From CAYNGH01 sp964396845 (GTDB taxonomy: Bacteria > Vulcanimicrobiota > JAJTBE01 > CAYNGH01), in NCBI GenBank assembly GCA_964396845.1, contig CAYNGH010000106.1, positions 1-12,060 on the forward strand: a DNA stretch of 12,060 bases, written 5' to 3'. Each line of letters opens with the position of its first letter. Position 1 is the first letter of the stretch. The notes under the pieces were generated by a model. The model had not been told where the DNA came from. It saw nothing but the letters and a program-made list of their open reading frames with translations, and did no database searches. Positions 1-7,138 of this stretch are shown here, piece by piece. A program made the translations under genes and the position numbers.

Positions 1-712
1 TGAGATGGGAGGTTTTGGCGACGCCGAAGGAAATTTCGTCCAGCCCACAGGAATCGCCTTTGACTCCCGCAATAACATGTATGTTGCCGATACCAGAAAC
101 CACCGGATCCAGAAATTCTCCCCCACGGGGAAGTTTATTCTGACATGGGGTGAGGAAGGCACAAACCCCGGCCAGTTCGGCCTTCCATCAGATGTTGCCG
201 TTGATTCCGCGGACAATGTCCTGGTGACTGACACCATCAATGATAGAATACAAAAATTTTCACCCAAGGGGGATTTTATCATATCATACGGCACCAGAGG
301 AACCAAGCAGGGCTATTTTCAAAACCCCTTTGCCATGACCCTGGATGAAAAAGACAACATGTATATCCTGGATGTGGGAAACCATCGAATCCAAAAATTC
401 AGCAGTACCGGGAGATTCCTGATTGCCTGGGGAGAAGAGGGAACCGGGCCGGGACAGTTTCTGAGTCCCGGCGATATTTTCATCACCCCGAAAGAAGAGA
501 TTCTGGTGGCCGACAGCGGAAACAACCGAATCCTCCGTTACCGGAGAAGAGAAACCATATTCACCCAGAAAACCACCCAGGAGGATCCCGACTCCCCCAC
601 TACCCTGCCGGGAGGAGGGCTGATTATCACTCCCACCGACACCGATACCCCGGACTCTGATGATGCAACCCCAACTCAGAAAATCCGGGATCTGCGGGAA
701 AAAGATGATTGA
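1..712 (+). CDS. NHL-repeat beta-propeller protein (5' partial)
   Basis: The frame is open to the left edge and ends at TGA 710-712. The first ATG, at position 5, falls inside a repeat, so the true start is upstream. Four NHL repeats are visible, at about residues 11-47, 58-94, 105-141 and 152-181 counted from that ATG. Each carries the pattern P-x-G/D-(I/V)-A-x-D, then V-A-D/V-T-D/L-D, N-x-R-I-Q-K-F and a closing W-G or Y-G. NHL repeats form beta-propeller blades, usually six, so at least two more blades probably lie upstream. The last 50 residues (186-235) form a low-complexity tail rich in Thr, Pro and Asp, with no membrane segment. Such propellers usually bind proteins, nucleic acids or glycans, and no enzymatic function can be assigned. 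Localisation is unknown because the N-terminus is missing. It has no obvious link to the methyl-cycle genes that follow 118 bases later. Confidence 0.88.
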   Translation, partial: EMGGFGDAEGNFVQPTGIAFDSRNNMYVADTRNHRIQKFSPTGKFILTWGEEGTNPGQFGLPSDVAVDSADNVLVTDTINDRIQKFSPKGDFIISYGTRGTKQGYFQNPFAMTLDEKDNMYILDVGNHRIQKFSSTGRFLIAWGEEGTGPGQFLSPGDIFITPKEEILVADSGNNRILRYRRRETIFTQKTTQEDPDSPTTLPGGGLIITPTDTDTPDSDDATPTQKIRDLREKDD

Positions 713-735
713 AGCAATGGGAAAATTGATTGAAG
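696..735 (+). repeat. Imperfect tandem repeat across the stop codon of the NHL gene
   Basis: The 9-mer TGATTGAAG occurs at 706-714 and again at 727-735, a period of 21 bases. Each copy is preceded by a GGGAAAA run (696-702 and 719-725), and a third GGGAA follows at 742-746. The first copy contains the TGA stop of the NHL gene and the second carries an in-frame TGA seven codons later. This looks like a small local duplication at the gene's 3' end. No function is evident. Confidence 0.4.
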
Positions 736-768
736 GATTATGGGAATCAAGACCAAATAATAAACTGA

Positions 769-794
769 CCCTGACAGGACAACTGTGCCAAGGG
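769..794 (+). other. Weak imperfect hairpin in the ahcY leader
   Basis: CCCT (769-772) and ACAG (774-777) can pair with AGGG (791-794) and CTGT (783-786), around a GACAA loop with an asymmetric internal bulge. Only two T residues follow, so it would be a poor intrinsic terminator. It may be a weak 3' end for the NHL transcript or an mRNA leader structure. The rest of 713-830 holds no recognisable riboswitch or clear sigma-70 promoter. Confidence 0.2.
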
Positions 795-830
795 CGTTAA
801 AAAGATACAGCATATTCAAGGAGGAAGATA

Positions 831-2111
831 ATGACAACCGACACAAGGGAAATCCCCAAGCACCATGTGACTAATCTGGAGCTGGCAGATACCGGCAAGG
901 ACCGGGTTGAATGGGCCAACCGGCAGATGCCAGTCTTAAAACAGATCCGGGATAATTTCCTTCGGGAAAAACCCCTCAAAGATATCAGGATTGCTGCATG
1001 CCTTCATGTAACCACTGAAACTGCAAACCTGATGACTACTCTGCGGGACGGCGGAGCTCAGGTGGCTCTTTGCGCTTCCAATCCCCTGTCAACCCAGGAT
1101 GATGTGGCAGCCCACCTGGTCAAGAACGAGGGGATATCCGTTTTTTCCATAAAAGGCGAAGACAATGACACTTATTACGATCACATCAACTCGGTTCTGG
1201 ACATAAAACCCAACATCACCATGGATGACGGTGCTGACCTGGTGTCGGTGCTTCACACCAAGAGAAAAGACTTGATTCAACATATCATTGGCGGCACCGA
1301 AGAAACAACCACCGGTGTCATCCGCCTGCGGAGCATGGAAAAGGACGAGTCCCTGGAATATCCTATCATTGCCGTTAACGACGCCAATACAAAGCATTTC
1401 TTTGACAACCGTTACGGCACTGGCCAGAGCACCATTGACGGAATCCTGCGGGCCACTAACACCCTTATATGCGGAAAACAGTTCGTGATCGCCGGCTATG
1501 GCTGGTGTGGCCGGGGACTGGCAATGCGAGCCCGGGGAATGGGAGCCAGAGTCATCATCACCGAGATAGATCCCTTGAAAGGGTTGGAAGCTCTGATGGA
1601 CGGCTTTTATGTGATGCCCATGAAAGATGCAGCCCGTCTGGGAGATATTTTCTGCACCGTTACGGGAAATACCAGCGTCCTTCGAAAAGAACACTTCGAA
1701 GTGATGAAAAATGGGGCCATCGTGTGCAACTCCGGTCATTTTAATGTGGAAATCGACATCCCGGCACTGGAAGAAATGGCTGCCGAGAAAAAACGTTTCC
1801 GTGAATTCATCGATGATTACACCATGCCTGATGGCCGGAAGATATACCTGTTGGCAGAAGGCCGGCTGGTAAACCTGTCCGCAGCGGAAGGCCATCCCGC
1901 CCTGGTGATGGATATGAGTTTTGCAAACCAGGCCATGGCAGTGGAATTCCTCACCAGTTTCGCCAAGGACCTCAACAAGAAAGTCTATAAGGTCCCGGAA
2001 CTCATCGATAAAAAGATTGCAATGATAAAGCTCAAGACCATGGGCATAGCCATTGACAACCTGACTCCGGAGCAAAAAGAATATCTCGATTCCTGGACTA
2101 TGGGAACATAA
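831..2111 (+). CDS. ahcY: Adenosylhomocysteinase (S-adenosyl-L-homocysteine hydrolase)
   Basis: Cytoplasmic NAD-dependent enzyme that reversibly splits S-adenosylhomocysteine into adenosine and homocysteine, relieving product inhibition of methyltransferases. The 426-residue protein is full length for the shorter bacterial/archaeal-type group. Visible active-site elements are H59 in HVTTETANL, D132-D133 in MDDGADLV, E157 in GGTEETTTG, and N183, K188 and D192 in NDANTKHFFDN. The NAD-binding loop GYGWCGRG lies at 222-229, followed by the nucleotide-binding acidic residue in ITEIDP. SGHFNVEID (301-309) and the late N348 and H355 are also conserved. The C-terminus ends SWTMGT and lacks the PDHYRY tail of eukaryotic and proteobacterial-type enzymes. 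The ATG at 831 is supported by AAGGAGG at 818-824, six bases upstream. It is followed 58 bases later by metK with no terminator between, so the two are probably co-transcribed. Confidence 0.97.
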   Translation: MTTDTREIPKHHVTNLELADTGKDRVEWANRQMPVLKQIRDNFLREKPLKDIRIAACLHVTTETANLMTTLRDGGAQVALCASNPLSTQDDVAAHLVKNEGISVFSIKGEDNDTYYDHINSVLDIKPNITMDDGADLVSVLHTKRKDLIQHIIGGTEETTTGVIRLRSMEKDESLEYPIIAVNDANTKHFFDNRYGTGQSTIDGILRATNTLICGKQFVIAGYGWCGRGLAMRARGMGARVIITEIDPLKGLEALMDGFYVMPMKDAARLGDIFCTVTGNTSVLRKEHFEVMKNGAIVCNSGHFNVEIDIPALEEMAAEKKRFREFIDDYTMPDGRKIYLLAEGRLVNLSAAEGHPALVMDMSFANQAMAVEFLTSFAKDLNKKVYKVPELIDKKIAMIKLKTMGIAIDNLTPEQKEYLDSWTMGT

Positions 2112-2153
2112 CCTTTGACCATAAACATTCCAAGCAAAGTATAATCAACTAAC

Positions 2154-2162
2154 GGGAGGAGG
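2154..2162 (+). promoter_or_regulatory. Strong ribosome-binding site fixing the TTG start of metK
   Basis: GGGAGGAGG at 2154-2162 lies seven bases before the TTG at 2170. No in-frame ATG fits: translation from TTG gives MSKVKNLFTSESVTEGHPDK, the usual MetK N-terminus, so the site decides in favour of the non-ATG start. Confidence 0.8.
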
Positions 2163-2169
2163 CACTATA

Positions 2170-3384
2170 TTGTCTAAAGTTAAAAACCTTTTCACGTCGG
2201 AATCCGTCACTGAAGGCCATCCCGACAAGATATGCGATCAAATCTCCGATGCAATTCTCGATGCCATCATCGCAAAGGACCCCATGGCCAGGGTTGCAGT
2301 GGAATCCTTTATCCATACCGGATGCGTCCATGTGGCCGGCCAGATTTCCACCGACTGCTATGTGGACATTCCAGCAGTCATCAGGAAGACCGTCAACGAC
2401 ATAGGATATACCAGGGCCAAATTTGGCTTCGACGGCCATACATGTGGCATTCTTCTGTCCATTGACGAACAGTCCGGGGACATCGCCATCGGAGTGGACA
2501 AAGCCCTGGAATACAAGACAGGGCAAGTTCAGGAAAATGAAGTGGAAAACCTCGGCGCAGGGGACCAGGGAATGATGTTCGGCTTTGCCTGCCGGGAAAC
2601 TGAAGACCTCATGCCATTGCCCATCACTCTGGCTCATGACCTGGCCCGGATGCTGGCAGCGGTGCGCAAGAACAAGGATATCCCATTCCTGCGTCCTGAC
2701 GGAAAAACCCAGGTCACTGTTGAATACGACGAAACCGGAAACATCCCCAAAAGAGTCGATACCGTGGTAATATCCACCCAGCACAAACCGGAAATACCCC
2801 TGGACCTTATCCGAAAAGACCTAATCCGCAGTGTCATCAAACCGGTAATCCCCGACGAAATTATGGACAAGAAAACCAGGATCTTTGTCAACCCCACAGG
2901 ACGATTCGTCACCGGAGGCCCTCTGGCAGATACCGGCCTGACAGGACGGAAAATCATAGTGGACACCTACGGCGGAATGGCACGCCACGGCGGAGGATGC
3001 TTCTCGGGCAAGGACCCCACAAAAGTGGATCGCTCCGCATCATACGCCGCAAGACATGTGGCCAAAAACGTGGTGGCCGCGGAGTTGGCTGACCGGTGCG
3101 AGGTGGAAGTGGCATACGCCATCGGCGTGGCATACCCCGTGAGCATCAGTGTCAACACATTCGGCACCGGTAAATTTCCCGACCTGACTATATGCAAGTT
3201 CATCGAAGAAAACTTCGACCTGCGCCCGGGAGCAATTATCCGGGACCTGAAACTGAGAAGACCCATATACCAGCAGGTGGCAGCATACGGACACTTCGGA
3301 AGACCCGGGCTGGACCTGCCATGGGAAGCCCTCAATAAAGTCAAAGCCCTGCGCAAATCCGCAGGACTGCCAATAGAAGAATAA
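2170..3384 (+). CDS. metK: S-adenosylmethionine synthetase (methionine adenosyltransferase)
   Basis: Makes S-adenosylmethionine from methionine and ATP, releasing phosphate and pyrophosphate; cytoplasmic and normally a homotetramer. At 404 residues it is complete and slightly longer than the E. coli enzyme. Family signatures are all present: SESVTEGHPDK (10-20, with H17 and D19 at the ATP/metal site), the hexapeptide GAGDQG (129-134), GRFVTGGPLADTGLTGRK (244-261), DTYGG (265-269) and the glycine-rich loop GGGCFSGKDPTKVDRSA (274-290). The start is TTG at 2170 with a strong ribosome-binding site. It follows ahcY in the same orientation, so the pair supplies SAM and clears its by-product. Methionine synthase, needed to close the cycle, is not in the window. 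A rho-independent terminator lies 40 bases after the TAA stop. Confidence 0.98.
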   Translation: MSKVKNLFTSESVTEGHPDKICDQISDAILDAIIAKDPMARVAVESFIHTGCVHVAGQISTDCYVDIPAVIRKTVNDIGYTRAKFGFDGHTCGILLSIDEQSGDIAIGVDKALEYKTGQVQENEVENLGAGDQGMMFGFACRETEDLMPLPITLAHDLARMLAAVRKNKDIPFLRPDGKTQVTVEYDETGNIPKRVDTVVISTQHKPEIPLDLIRKDLIRSVIKPVIPDEIMDKKTRIFVNPTGRFVTGGPLADTGLTGRKIIVDTYGGMARHGGGCFSGKDPTKVDRSASYAARHVAKNVVAAELADRCEVEVAYAIGVAYPVSISVNTFGTGKFPDLTICKFIEENFDLRPGAIIRDLKLRRPIYQQVAAYGHFGRPGLDLPWEALNKVKALRKSAGLPIEE

Positions 3385-3423
3385 CACTTGTTATCAAAAT
3401 AACTTGTAATGACTTAGTTCAGC

Positions 3424-3451
3424 AAAAGCCCGCTAAAATGCGGGCTTTTTT
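3424..3451 (+). terminator. Rho-independent terminator after metK
   Basis: A perfect 10-bp stem, AAAAGCCCGC (3424-3433) with GCGGGCTTTT (3440-3449), closes a TAAAAT loop and runs into six consecutive T (3446-3451). It ends the ahcY-metK transcript. The symmetric A/T flanks could also allow weak termination from the other strand. Confidence 0.92.
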
Positions 3452-3475
3452 CTGTTATTTTGAGATAAAAGGCAT

Positions 3476-3481
3476 TATACT
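3476..3481 (+). promoter_or_regulatory. Possible -10 element for the ATPase/DUF4276 pair
   Basis: TATACT at 3476-3481 differs from TATAAT at one position. It lies just after the metK terminator and 43 bases before the ATPase start, in an AT-rich stretch. No convincing -35 hexamer is found at 16-18 bases spacing. The cassette needs its own promoter because the terminator precedes it, which is the main support for this call. Confidence 0.35.
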
Positions 3482-3524
3482 CCAAACATAGAAGTATAAG
3501 GATAGAAATAATTATGGTGGTCAT

Positions 3525-4757
3525 ATGAAGAAAATTAAAAGAGATAATGGTGTCCCAAGAATAGAATATTTGAGGGTAAAAAATTATAGAGCTCTCAAAA
3601 ATGTTGAACTCAAAGATTTAACCCCTGTGACAGTTTTTCTGGGTCCAAATGGAAGTGGAAAATCTACAGTTTTTGATGTTTTTGCATTCCTGTCAGAGTG
3701 TTTCAGTCTTGGACTCAGAAAAGCATGGGATAAAAGAGGACGGTTTAAAGAAGTAAGAACCAGGGGGAGTAATGGAGATATTGAATTCGAACTAAAATAT
3801 CGGGAAGTTGATAAGCCAAAGCCATCACGAACACCTTTGGTCACTTACCACTTGTCAATAGGTGAGGATAAAGATGGGTTCCCTTTTGTGTCACAAGAAT
3901 GGCTGAGATGGAAAAGGGGAAAACAGGGGAGATCTGCTCCTTTTAAGTTTTTGGATTTTCAAAACGGCCAAGGCTCCGTAATAAGCGGAGATATGCCCGA
4001 TGATGAAAAAGGACAAAGAATTCAAGAAAAACTGGACTCAAATGATCTCCTGGCTGTAAACACTCTGGGACAACTGGCAAAAAATCCAAGAGTCAGCGCA
4101 CTTAGGCGTTTTATAACTGACTGGCATCTGTCATATTTAACTGCAGATAACACAAGAACAACTCCGGAGTCAGGTCCCCAGGAAAGATTATCCGAATCAG
4201 GCGATAACCTGCCCAATGTCATTCAATATATAAAAGAACAATATCCAGACTTGCTTGACAAGATAATTGACACACTAAAAAGTAGAATTCCCAGGCTGGA
4301 AAAAGTAGAAACAAAAATTATGGAGGATGGAAGATTATTATTACAGATTAAAGATGCACCATTTGACAATCCAATCTTATCAAAATTTGCCTCAGATGGA
4401 ACAATGAAGATGTTGGCCTATTTAATTCTACTTTATGGTCCCAATACTCCCCAACTTATTGGAATTGAAGAACCGGAGAACCAGCTTCACCCAAAATTAT
4501 TGCCGGAATTGACAGAAGAATGTATTAAAACATCTGCCAAAACACAACTTATGATTACTACTCATTCCCCACATTTTATCGATGAGTTAAAACCTGAACA
4601 AGTATGGGTCTTATACAGGAATAAAAAGGGATATACTCAAGCTCGAAAAACCGCAGATGTGAAAAATATTAAAGAGATGATGAATGAAGGCGGCAAGCTG
4701 GGTGATTTATGGATGGAGGGTTTTTTTAATATCGAAATTGGAGATCCTTTCGATTGA
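3525..4757 (+). CDS. AAA_21/OLD-family ABC-type ATPase, probable sensor of a two-gene defence pair
   Basis: A 410-residue soluble ATPase of the SMC/ABC-like group seen in OLD, Gabija, PARIS and AbiL-type systems. Visible motifs are Walker A GPNGSGKST (40-48) after the typical VKNYRALKNVEL strand, an ABC-signature-like FASDGTMKMLAYL (288-300), Walker B LIGIEEPENQLHP (311-323, with acidic E315/E316) and the switch histidine in TTHSPHFID (345-353). There is no fused C-terminal TOPRIM nuclease as in OLD proteins; the downstream gene supplies a TOPRIM-like partner instead. The ATG at 3525 has only a weak site, GGTGG at 3516-3520. The gene is AT-rich (24 of 60 bases G/C at 3781-3840, against 35 of 60 in metK at 3301-3360), which suggests transfer. 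The ATPase family is certain from sequence; the defence role is inferred from domain pairing. Confidence 0.88.
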   Translation: MKKIKRDNGVPRIEYLRVKNYRALKNVELKDLTPVTVFLGPNGSGKSTVFDVFAFLSECFSLGLRKAWDKRGRFKEVRTRGSNGDIEFELKYREVDKPKPSRTPLVTYHLSIGEDKDGFPFVSQEWLRWKRGKQGRSAPFKFLDFQNGQGSVISGDMPDDEKGQRIQEKLDSNDLLAVNTLGQLAKNPRVSALRRFITDWHLSYLTADNTRTTPESGPQERLSESGDNLPNVIQYIKEQYPDLLDKIIDTLKSRIPRLEKVETKIMEDGRLLLQIKDAPFDNPILSKFASDGTMKMLAYLILLYGPNTPQLIGIEEPENQLHPKLLPELTEECIKTSAKTQLMITTHSPHFIDELKPEQVWVLYRNKKGYTQARKTADVKNIKEMMNEGGKLGDLWMEGFFNIEIGDPFD

Positions 4758-4769
4758 CAATAATAAATT

Positions 4770-5399
4770 ATGATGGAGGAAATAACAATTATTAATCTGA
4801 TTTTCTTTGTCGAAGAAAAATCCGCAGAGGTTACTTTAAAAAACATTCTCCCAAAAATAGTTGGGGATATATCTTTTAGAGTTATAACATTTAACGGTAA
4901 ATCGGATTTATTAAAAAAACTCCCAAAAAGACTGAAAGGATTTAGAAACTGCTTGTCCAGTGAAGATAAAATAATAATACTAATAGACAATGACAATAAA
5001 GATTGTAACGAGCTTAAGAATAAACTTGAAAAGACAGCTCGAGATGCTGGATTCACCACCAGAACAATGAATAAGAAAGAATTCCAGGTTATCAATCGAA
5101 TTGTCATACAAGAACTTGAATCTTGGTTTTTAGGAGAAATTGATGCAATAAGGAAAAGTTATCCGCGCATTTCTTGCAACTTATCAAAAAGAAAAAAACA
5201 ATATAGAAATCCTGACCAGCTAACCAATACTTGTGAAACTTTATTGCGATGTTTAAACAAAAACGGTTATTATAATAATATAAAATATTTACCTAAAAGC
5301 GAAGTTGCAAAAAGTATATCAAAAAATATGAATCCTGATAATAATGTATCGCCAAGTTTTAATCTTTTTAAGGATACTTTGTTAAATATTTTACAGTAA
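4770..5399 (+). CDS. DUF4276 family TOPRIM-like protein, probable effector partner of the ATPase
   Basis: A 209-residue protein with the hallmarks of DUF4276. These are an N-terminal strand ending in a glutamate (FFVEEKSAEVTLKNILPKI), GKSDLLKKLPKRLKGF, the acidic strand IIILIDNDNKDCNELKNKLE, the IQELESWFLGEIDAIRKSYP segment, and a tail with YRNPDQL and SPSFNLF. The glutamate plus DxDxxD arrangement is that expected of a TOPRIM metal site, so nuclease-like activity is plausible but unproven. It begins 12 bases after the ATPase stop and is surely co-expressed. Composition is extreme (14 of 60 bases G/C at 5281-5340). The start is uncertain. ATG 4770 lacks an upstream ribosome-binding site, while GGAGGA (4775-4780) sits seven bases before an in-frame ATT at 4788. 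That ATT would give a more typical MINLIFFVEE N-terminus. Confidence 0.85.
   Translation: MMEEITIINLIFFVEEKSAEVTLKNILPKIVGDISFRVITFNGKSDLLKKLPKRLKGFRNCLSSEDKIIILIDNDNKDCNELKNKLEKTARDAGFTTRTMNKKEFQVINRIVIQELESWFLGEIDAIRKSYPRISCNLSKRKKQYRNPDQLTNTCETLLRCLNKNGYYNNIKYLPKSEVAKSISKNMNPDNNVSPSFNLFKDTLLNILQ
4775..4780 (+). promoter_or_regulatory. Shine-Dalgarno sequence inside the apparent start of the DUF4276 gene
   Basis: GGAGGA is the only strong ribosome-binding site near this start, yet it lies downstream of both candidate ATGs (4770 and 4773). Its spacing points to the ATT codon at 4788. Initiation there would drop six residues and leave a family-typical N-terminus. Confidence 0.45.
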
Positions 5400-5435
5400 G
5401 TGTTCTACTAATACAAACAAAATAGATTTTTCCTC

Positions 5436-7088
5436 TCACACCTTTATGGTTCTCTCCAGGAGTTCTTCTCCCCGGTATTCCGGCAGGATTCTGGGGGCGG
5501 TCTTGTGGGATTCAATCCCTGCATCTTTTAGTTGTTTTGCATATTTTTCCGTATGTTTCAGAGTCAGTTTTCCCGGTGGTTTTTTCTGACCTTTGACATA
5601 TCCGGCTGCGCTGATGCCGGCAATCTTGCCGAACACGTTATAATCCAGCAGGGAGTTGCCCATAAGCCGGTTCTTGCCATGAACCCCACCGCTGGCCTCA
5701 CCCGCCACATAAAGCCCTTCCACCGATGTTTTGCAATGCTGGTCAATCTCCACTCCGCCATTCTGATAATGAAGAGTGGGGAAAACAAGGATGGGGGATT
5801 TTGTCATATCGATGCCGAAACGCCAGAACATACGGAACATTGCGTCAAGATTAGACCGGATGGCACCCTCTCCCTGGATAATGTCGATCATGGGAGAATC
5901 CAGCCATACACCCCGCATTCCCGTAGGGGTTTCAATCCCCAAATTCCGTTTGTAACATTCCCGGATAAAGGCCGAGGCTTCCACATCTCTGGGTTCCAGG
6001 GGATGCACGAAAAGCTCTCCCTTGTTGTTTATCGGCTGGGCGCCCATGGACCGGACCTTTTCTGTGATGAGCAGACCCACGATCTGTTCAGGATACGCCG
6101 CCCCCGTGGGATGATACTGCACCGAGTCCACATCCCGCAGGCCGGCTCCCACGTGGTATGCCATCACCAGTCCATCGGCGGTGGCGCCGTAATGGTTGGT
6201 TGTGGCAAAATTCTGGATATGAAGCCGTCCCCATCCGCCAGTTGCCATAACCACTGCCTTGGCCCGAACTACATAATACTGATTGGTTTCCAGATTCATA
6301 AGCACCCCGCCACAAACCCGGCCCTCGGGGTCTGTGAGAAGCTCCACTGTGGGAGAAAATTCCAGCACCGGGATATTCCGATTAGAAGCTTCATCCCTAA
6401 GGACCCGGAGGATTTCCATCCCCGTGTAATCCTTGGCGGAATGCATCCGGTTGCGGGATGTGCCTCCACCAGGGCGTTCCACAAAGCTTCCGTCGGGGTT
6501 GGTGTCATACATCACCCCTAATTCCTTGTGCCACTTGATGATCCTGGGAGCCTCCCTGGTCAGAACCTCCACTAACTCGGGCTTATTGGCGAAATGTCCG
6601 CCGCCCAGGGCATCCAGATAGTGAATGATGGGGTTGTCCGTGGGCCGATCCGCAGCCTGTATGCCTCCCTGGGCCATCATGGAGTTGCTGTCCCCTTGAC
6701 GAAGTTTGGTGGATATGAGAATTCGTTCGGTGGGGATTCCCGAGTCGTTTGCCCAAAGGGCCGACACTATCCCTGCACCGCCACCGCCGATGATTAAAAG
6801 ATCCACATCGTAATCCACATGATTTAGGTCTATCATATCTGGACGGACAAGGGGCTCCGACTCTAAAAGCTCCACAAGCTCCAGGGGTGCCCGGAGTCCC
6901 CGGGAAGGCCCGAAGCTGATCTCTTTTTTTTCGTGGGTCTTATAATCGGGATGAAACTCCTCCAGGAGAGTCTTCCTCTCCTCAAGGGACATCTTCTCAA
7001 GATTGTTTCCAATCCTGGCCTTCCGGGTTCTTTCAACCATTTTTATCGATTCCATCATATAATCGGGATACCCGTCAATTATCTCCAT
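5436..7088 (-). CDS. tfrA: Soluble fumarate reductase/succinate dehydrogenase-type flavoprotein (TfrA-like)
   Basis: FAD enzyme interconverting fumarate and succinate, best compared with subunit A of thiol:fumarate reductase. The 550 residues comprise an N-terminal extension (1-92), the dinucleotide loop IIGGGGAG (99-106), AQGGIQAA (139-146), the substrate region with HPTG (326-329), TEKVR with the presumed catalytic R346, H440 in LHYQNGGVEID, and the FAD-closing segment GEASGGVHGKNRLMGNSLLD (463-482). The residue matching the covalent-FAD histidine of membrane SdhA/FrdA is asparagine (N135 in DSNSMMAQGG), so FAD is probably bound non-covalently. The C-terminal helical domain is shorter than in SdhA. 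ATG 7088 is preceded by GAGGTG. It is the last gene of the operon, 50 bases after the iron-sulfur gene, and its direction in vivo cannot be told from sequence. Another FAD-dependent dehydrogenase of this superfamily with a different substrate is possible. Confidence 0.85.
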   Translation of the reverse strand: MEIIDGYPDYMMESIKMVERTRKARIGNNLEKMSLEERKTLLEEFHPDYKTHEKKEISFGPSRGLRAPLELVELLESEPLVRPDMIDLNHVDYDVDLLIIGGGGAGIVSALWANDSGIPTERILISTKLRQGDSNSMMAQGGIQAADRPTDNPIIHYLDALGGGHFANKPELVEVLTREAPRIIKWHKELGVMYDTNPDGSFVERPGGGTSRNRMHSAKDYTGMEILRVLRDEASNRNIPVLEFSPTVELLTDPEGRVCGGVLMNLETNQYYVVRAKAVVMATGGWGRLHIQNFATTNHYGATADGLVMAYHVGAGLRDVDSVQYHPTGAAYPEQIVGLLITEKVRSMGAQPINNKGELFVHPLEPRDVEASAFIRECYKRNLGIETPTGMRGVWLDSPMIDIIQGEGAIRSNLDAMFRMFWRFGIDMTKSPILVFPTLHYQNGGVEIDQHCKTSVEGLYVAGEASGGVHGKNRLMGNSLLDYNVFGKIAGISAAGYVKGQKKPPGKLTLKHTEKYAKQLKDAGIESHKTAPRILPEYRGEELLERTIKV

Positions 7089-7106
7089 TTTAACACCTCA
7101 TCAAGT

Positions 7107-7134
7107 TTGAATCTTTTCAATTATGCCCCGGCAT
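7107..7134 (-). other. Two small inverted repeats between the iron-sulfur and flavoprotein genes
   Basis: The 50-base gap holds TTGAA/TTCAA (7107-7111 with 7116-7120, 4-base loop) and ATGCC/GGCAT (7123-7127 with 7130-7134, 2-base centre). There is no T-run, so it is not a standard terminator. It could be an mRNA processing or stability element in the polycistronic transcript, or chance. Confidence 0.25.
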
Positions 7135-7138
7135 TTGA

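Noticed and set aside
713..830. SAH or SAM riboswitch ahead of ahcY
   Set aside because: SAH and SAM riboswitches often precede such genes, but I see none of their conserved helices or core sequences here, only a weak hairpin and a ribosome-binding site.
1089..2075. Long minus-strand open frame (328 codons) inside ahcY
   Set aside because: A composition shadow of ahcY. The plus frame has all AhcY catalytic motifs, and the antisense product is rich in His/Gly/Cys with no family resemblance.
2112..2169. Riboswitch or separate promoter ahead of metK
   Set aside because: The gap is only 58 bases, too short for a known SAM aptamer plus expression platform, and has no convincing -35/-10 pair.
3390..3403. 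Small GTTAT/ATAAC hairpin just after the metK stop
   Set aside because: Five A/T-rich pairs with no T-run; the strong terminator 20 bases later explains termination.
3383..5404. Inverted repeat AACACTT (3383-3389) / AAGTGTT (5398-5404) flanking the ATPase-DUF4276 cassette as element ends
   Set aside because: Only seven bases, each starting within a TAA stop codon, with no target-site duplication or transposase; chance is the better explanation.
5400..5435. Bidirectional terminator between the convergent DUF4276 and flavoprotein genes
   Set aside because: No G/C-rich inverted repeat is present in these 36 bases; only A/T-rich sequence is seen.
5532..6521. 329-codon plus-strand frame opposite the flavoprotein gene
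   Set aside because: Antisense to clear FAD-enzyme motifs, with no plausible start context or domain.
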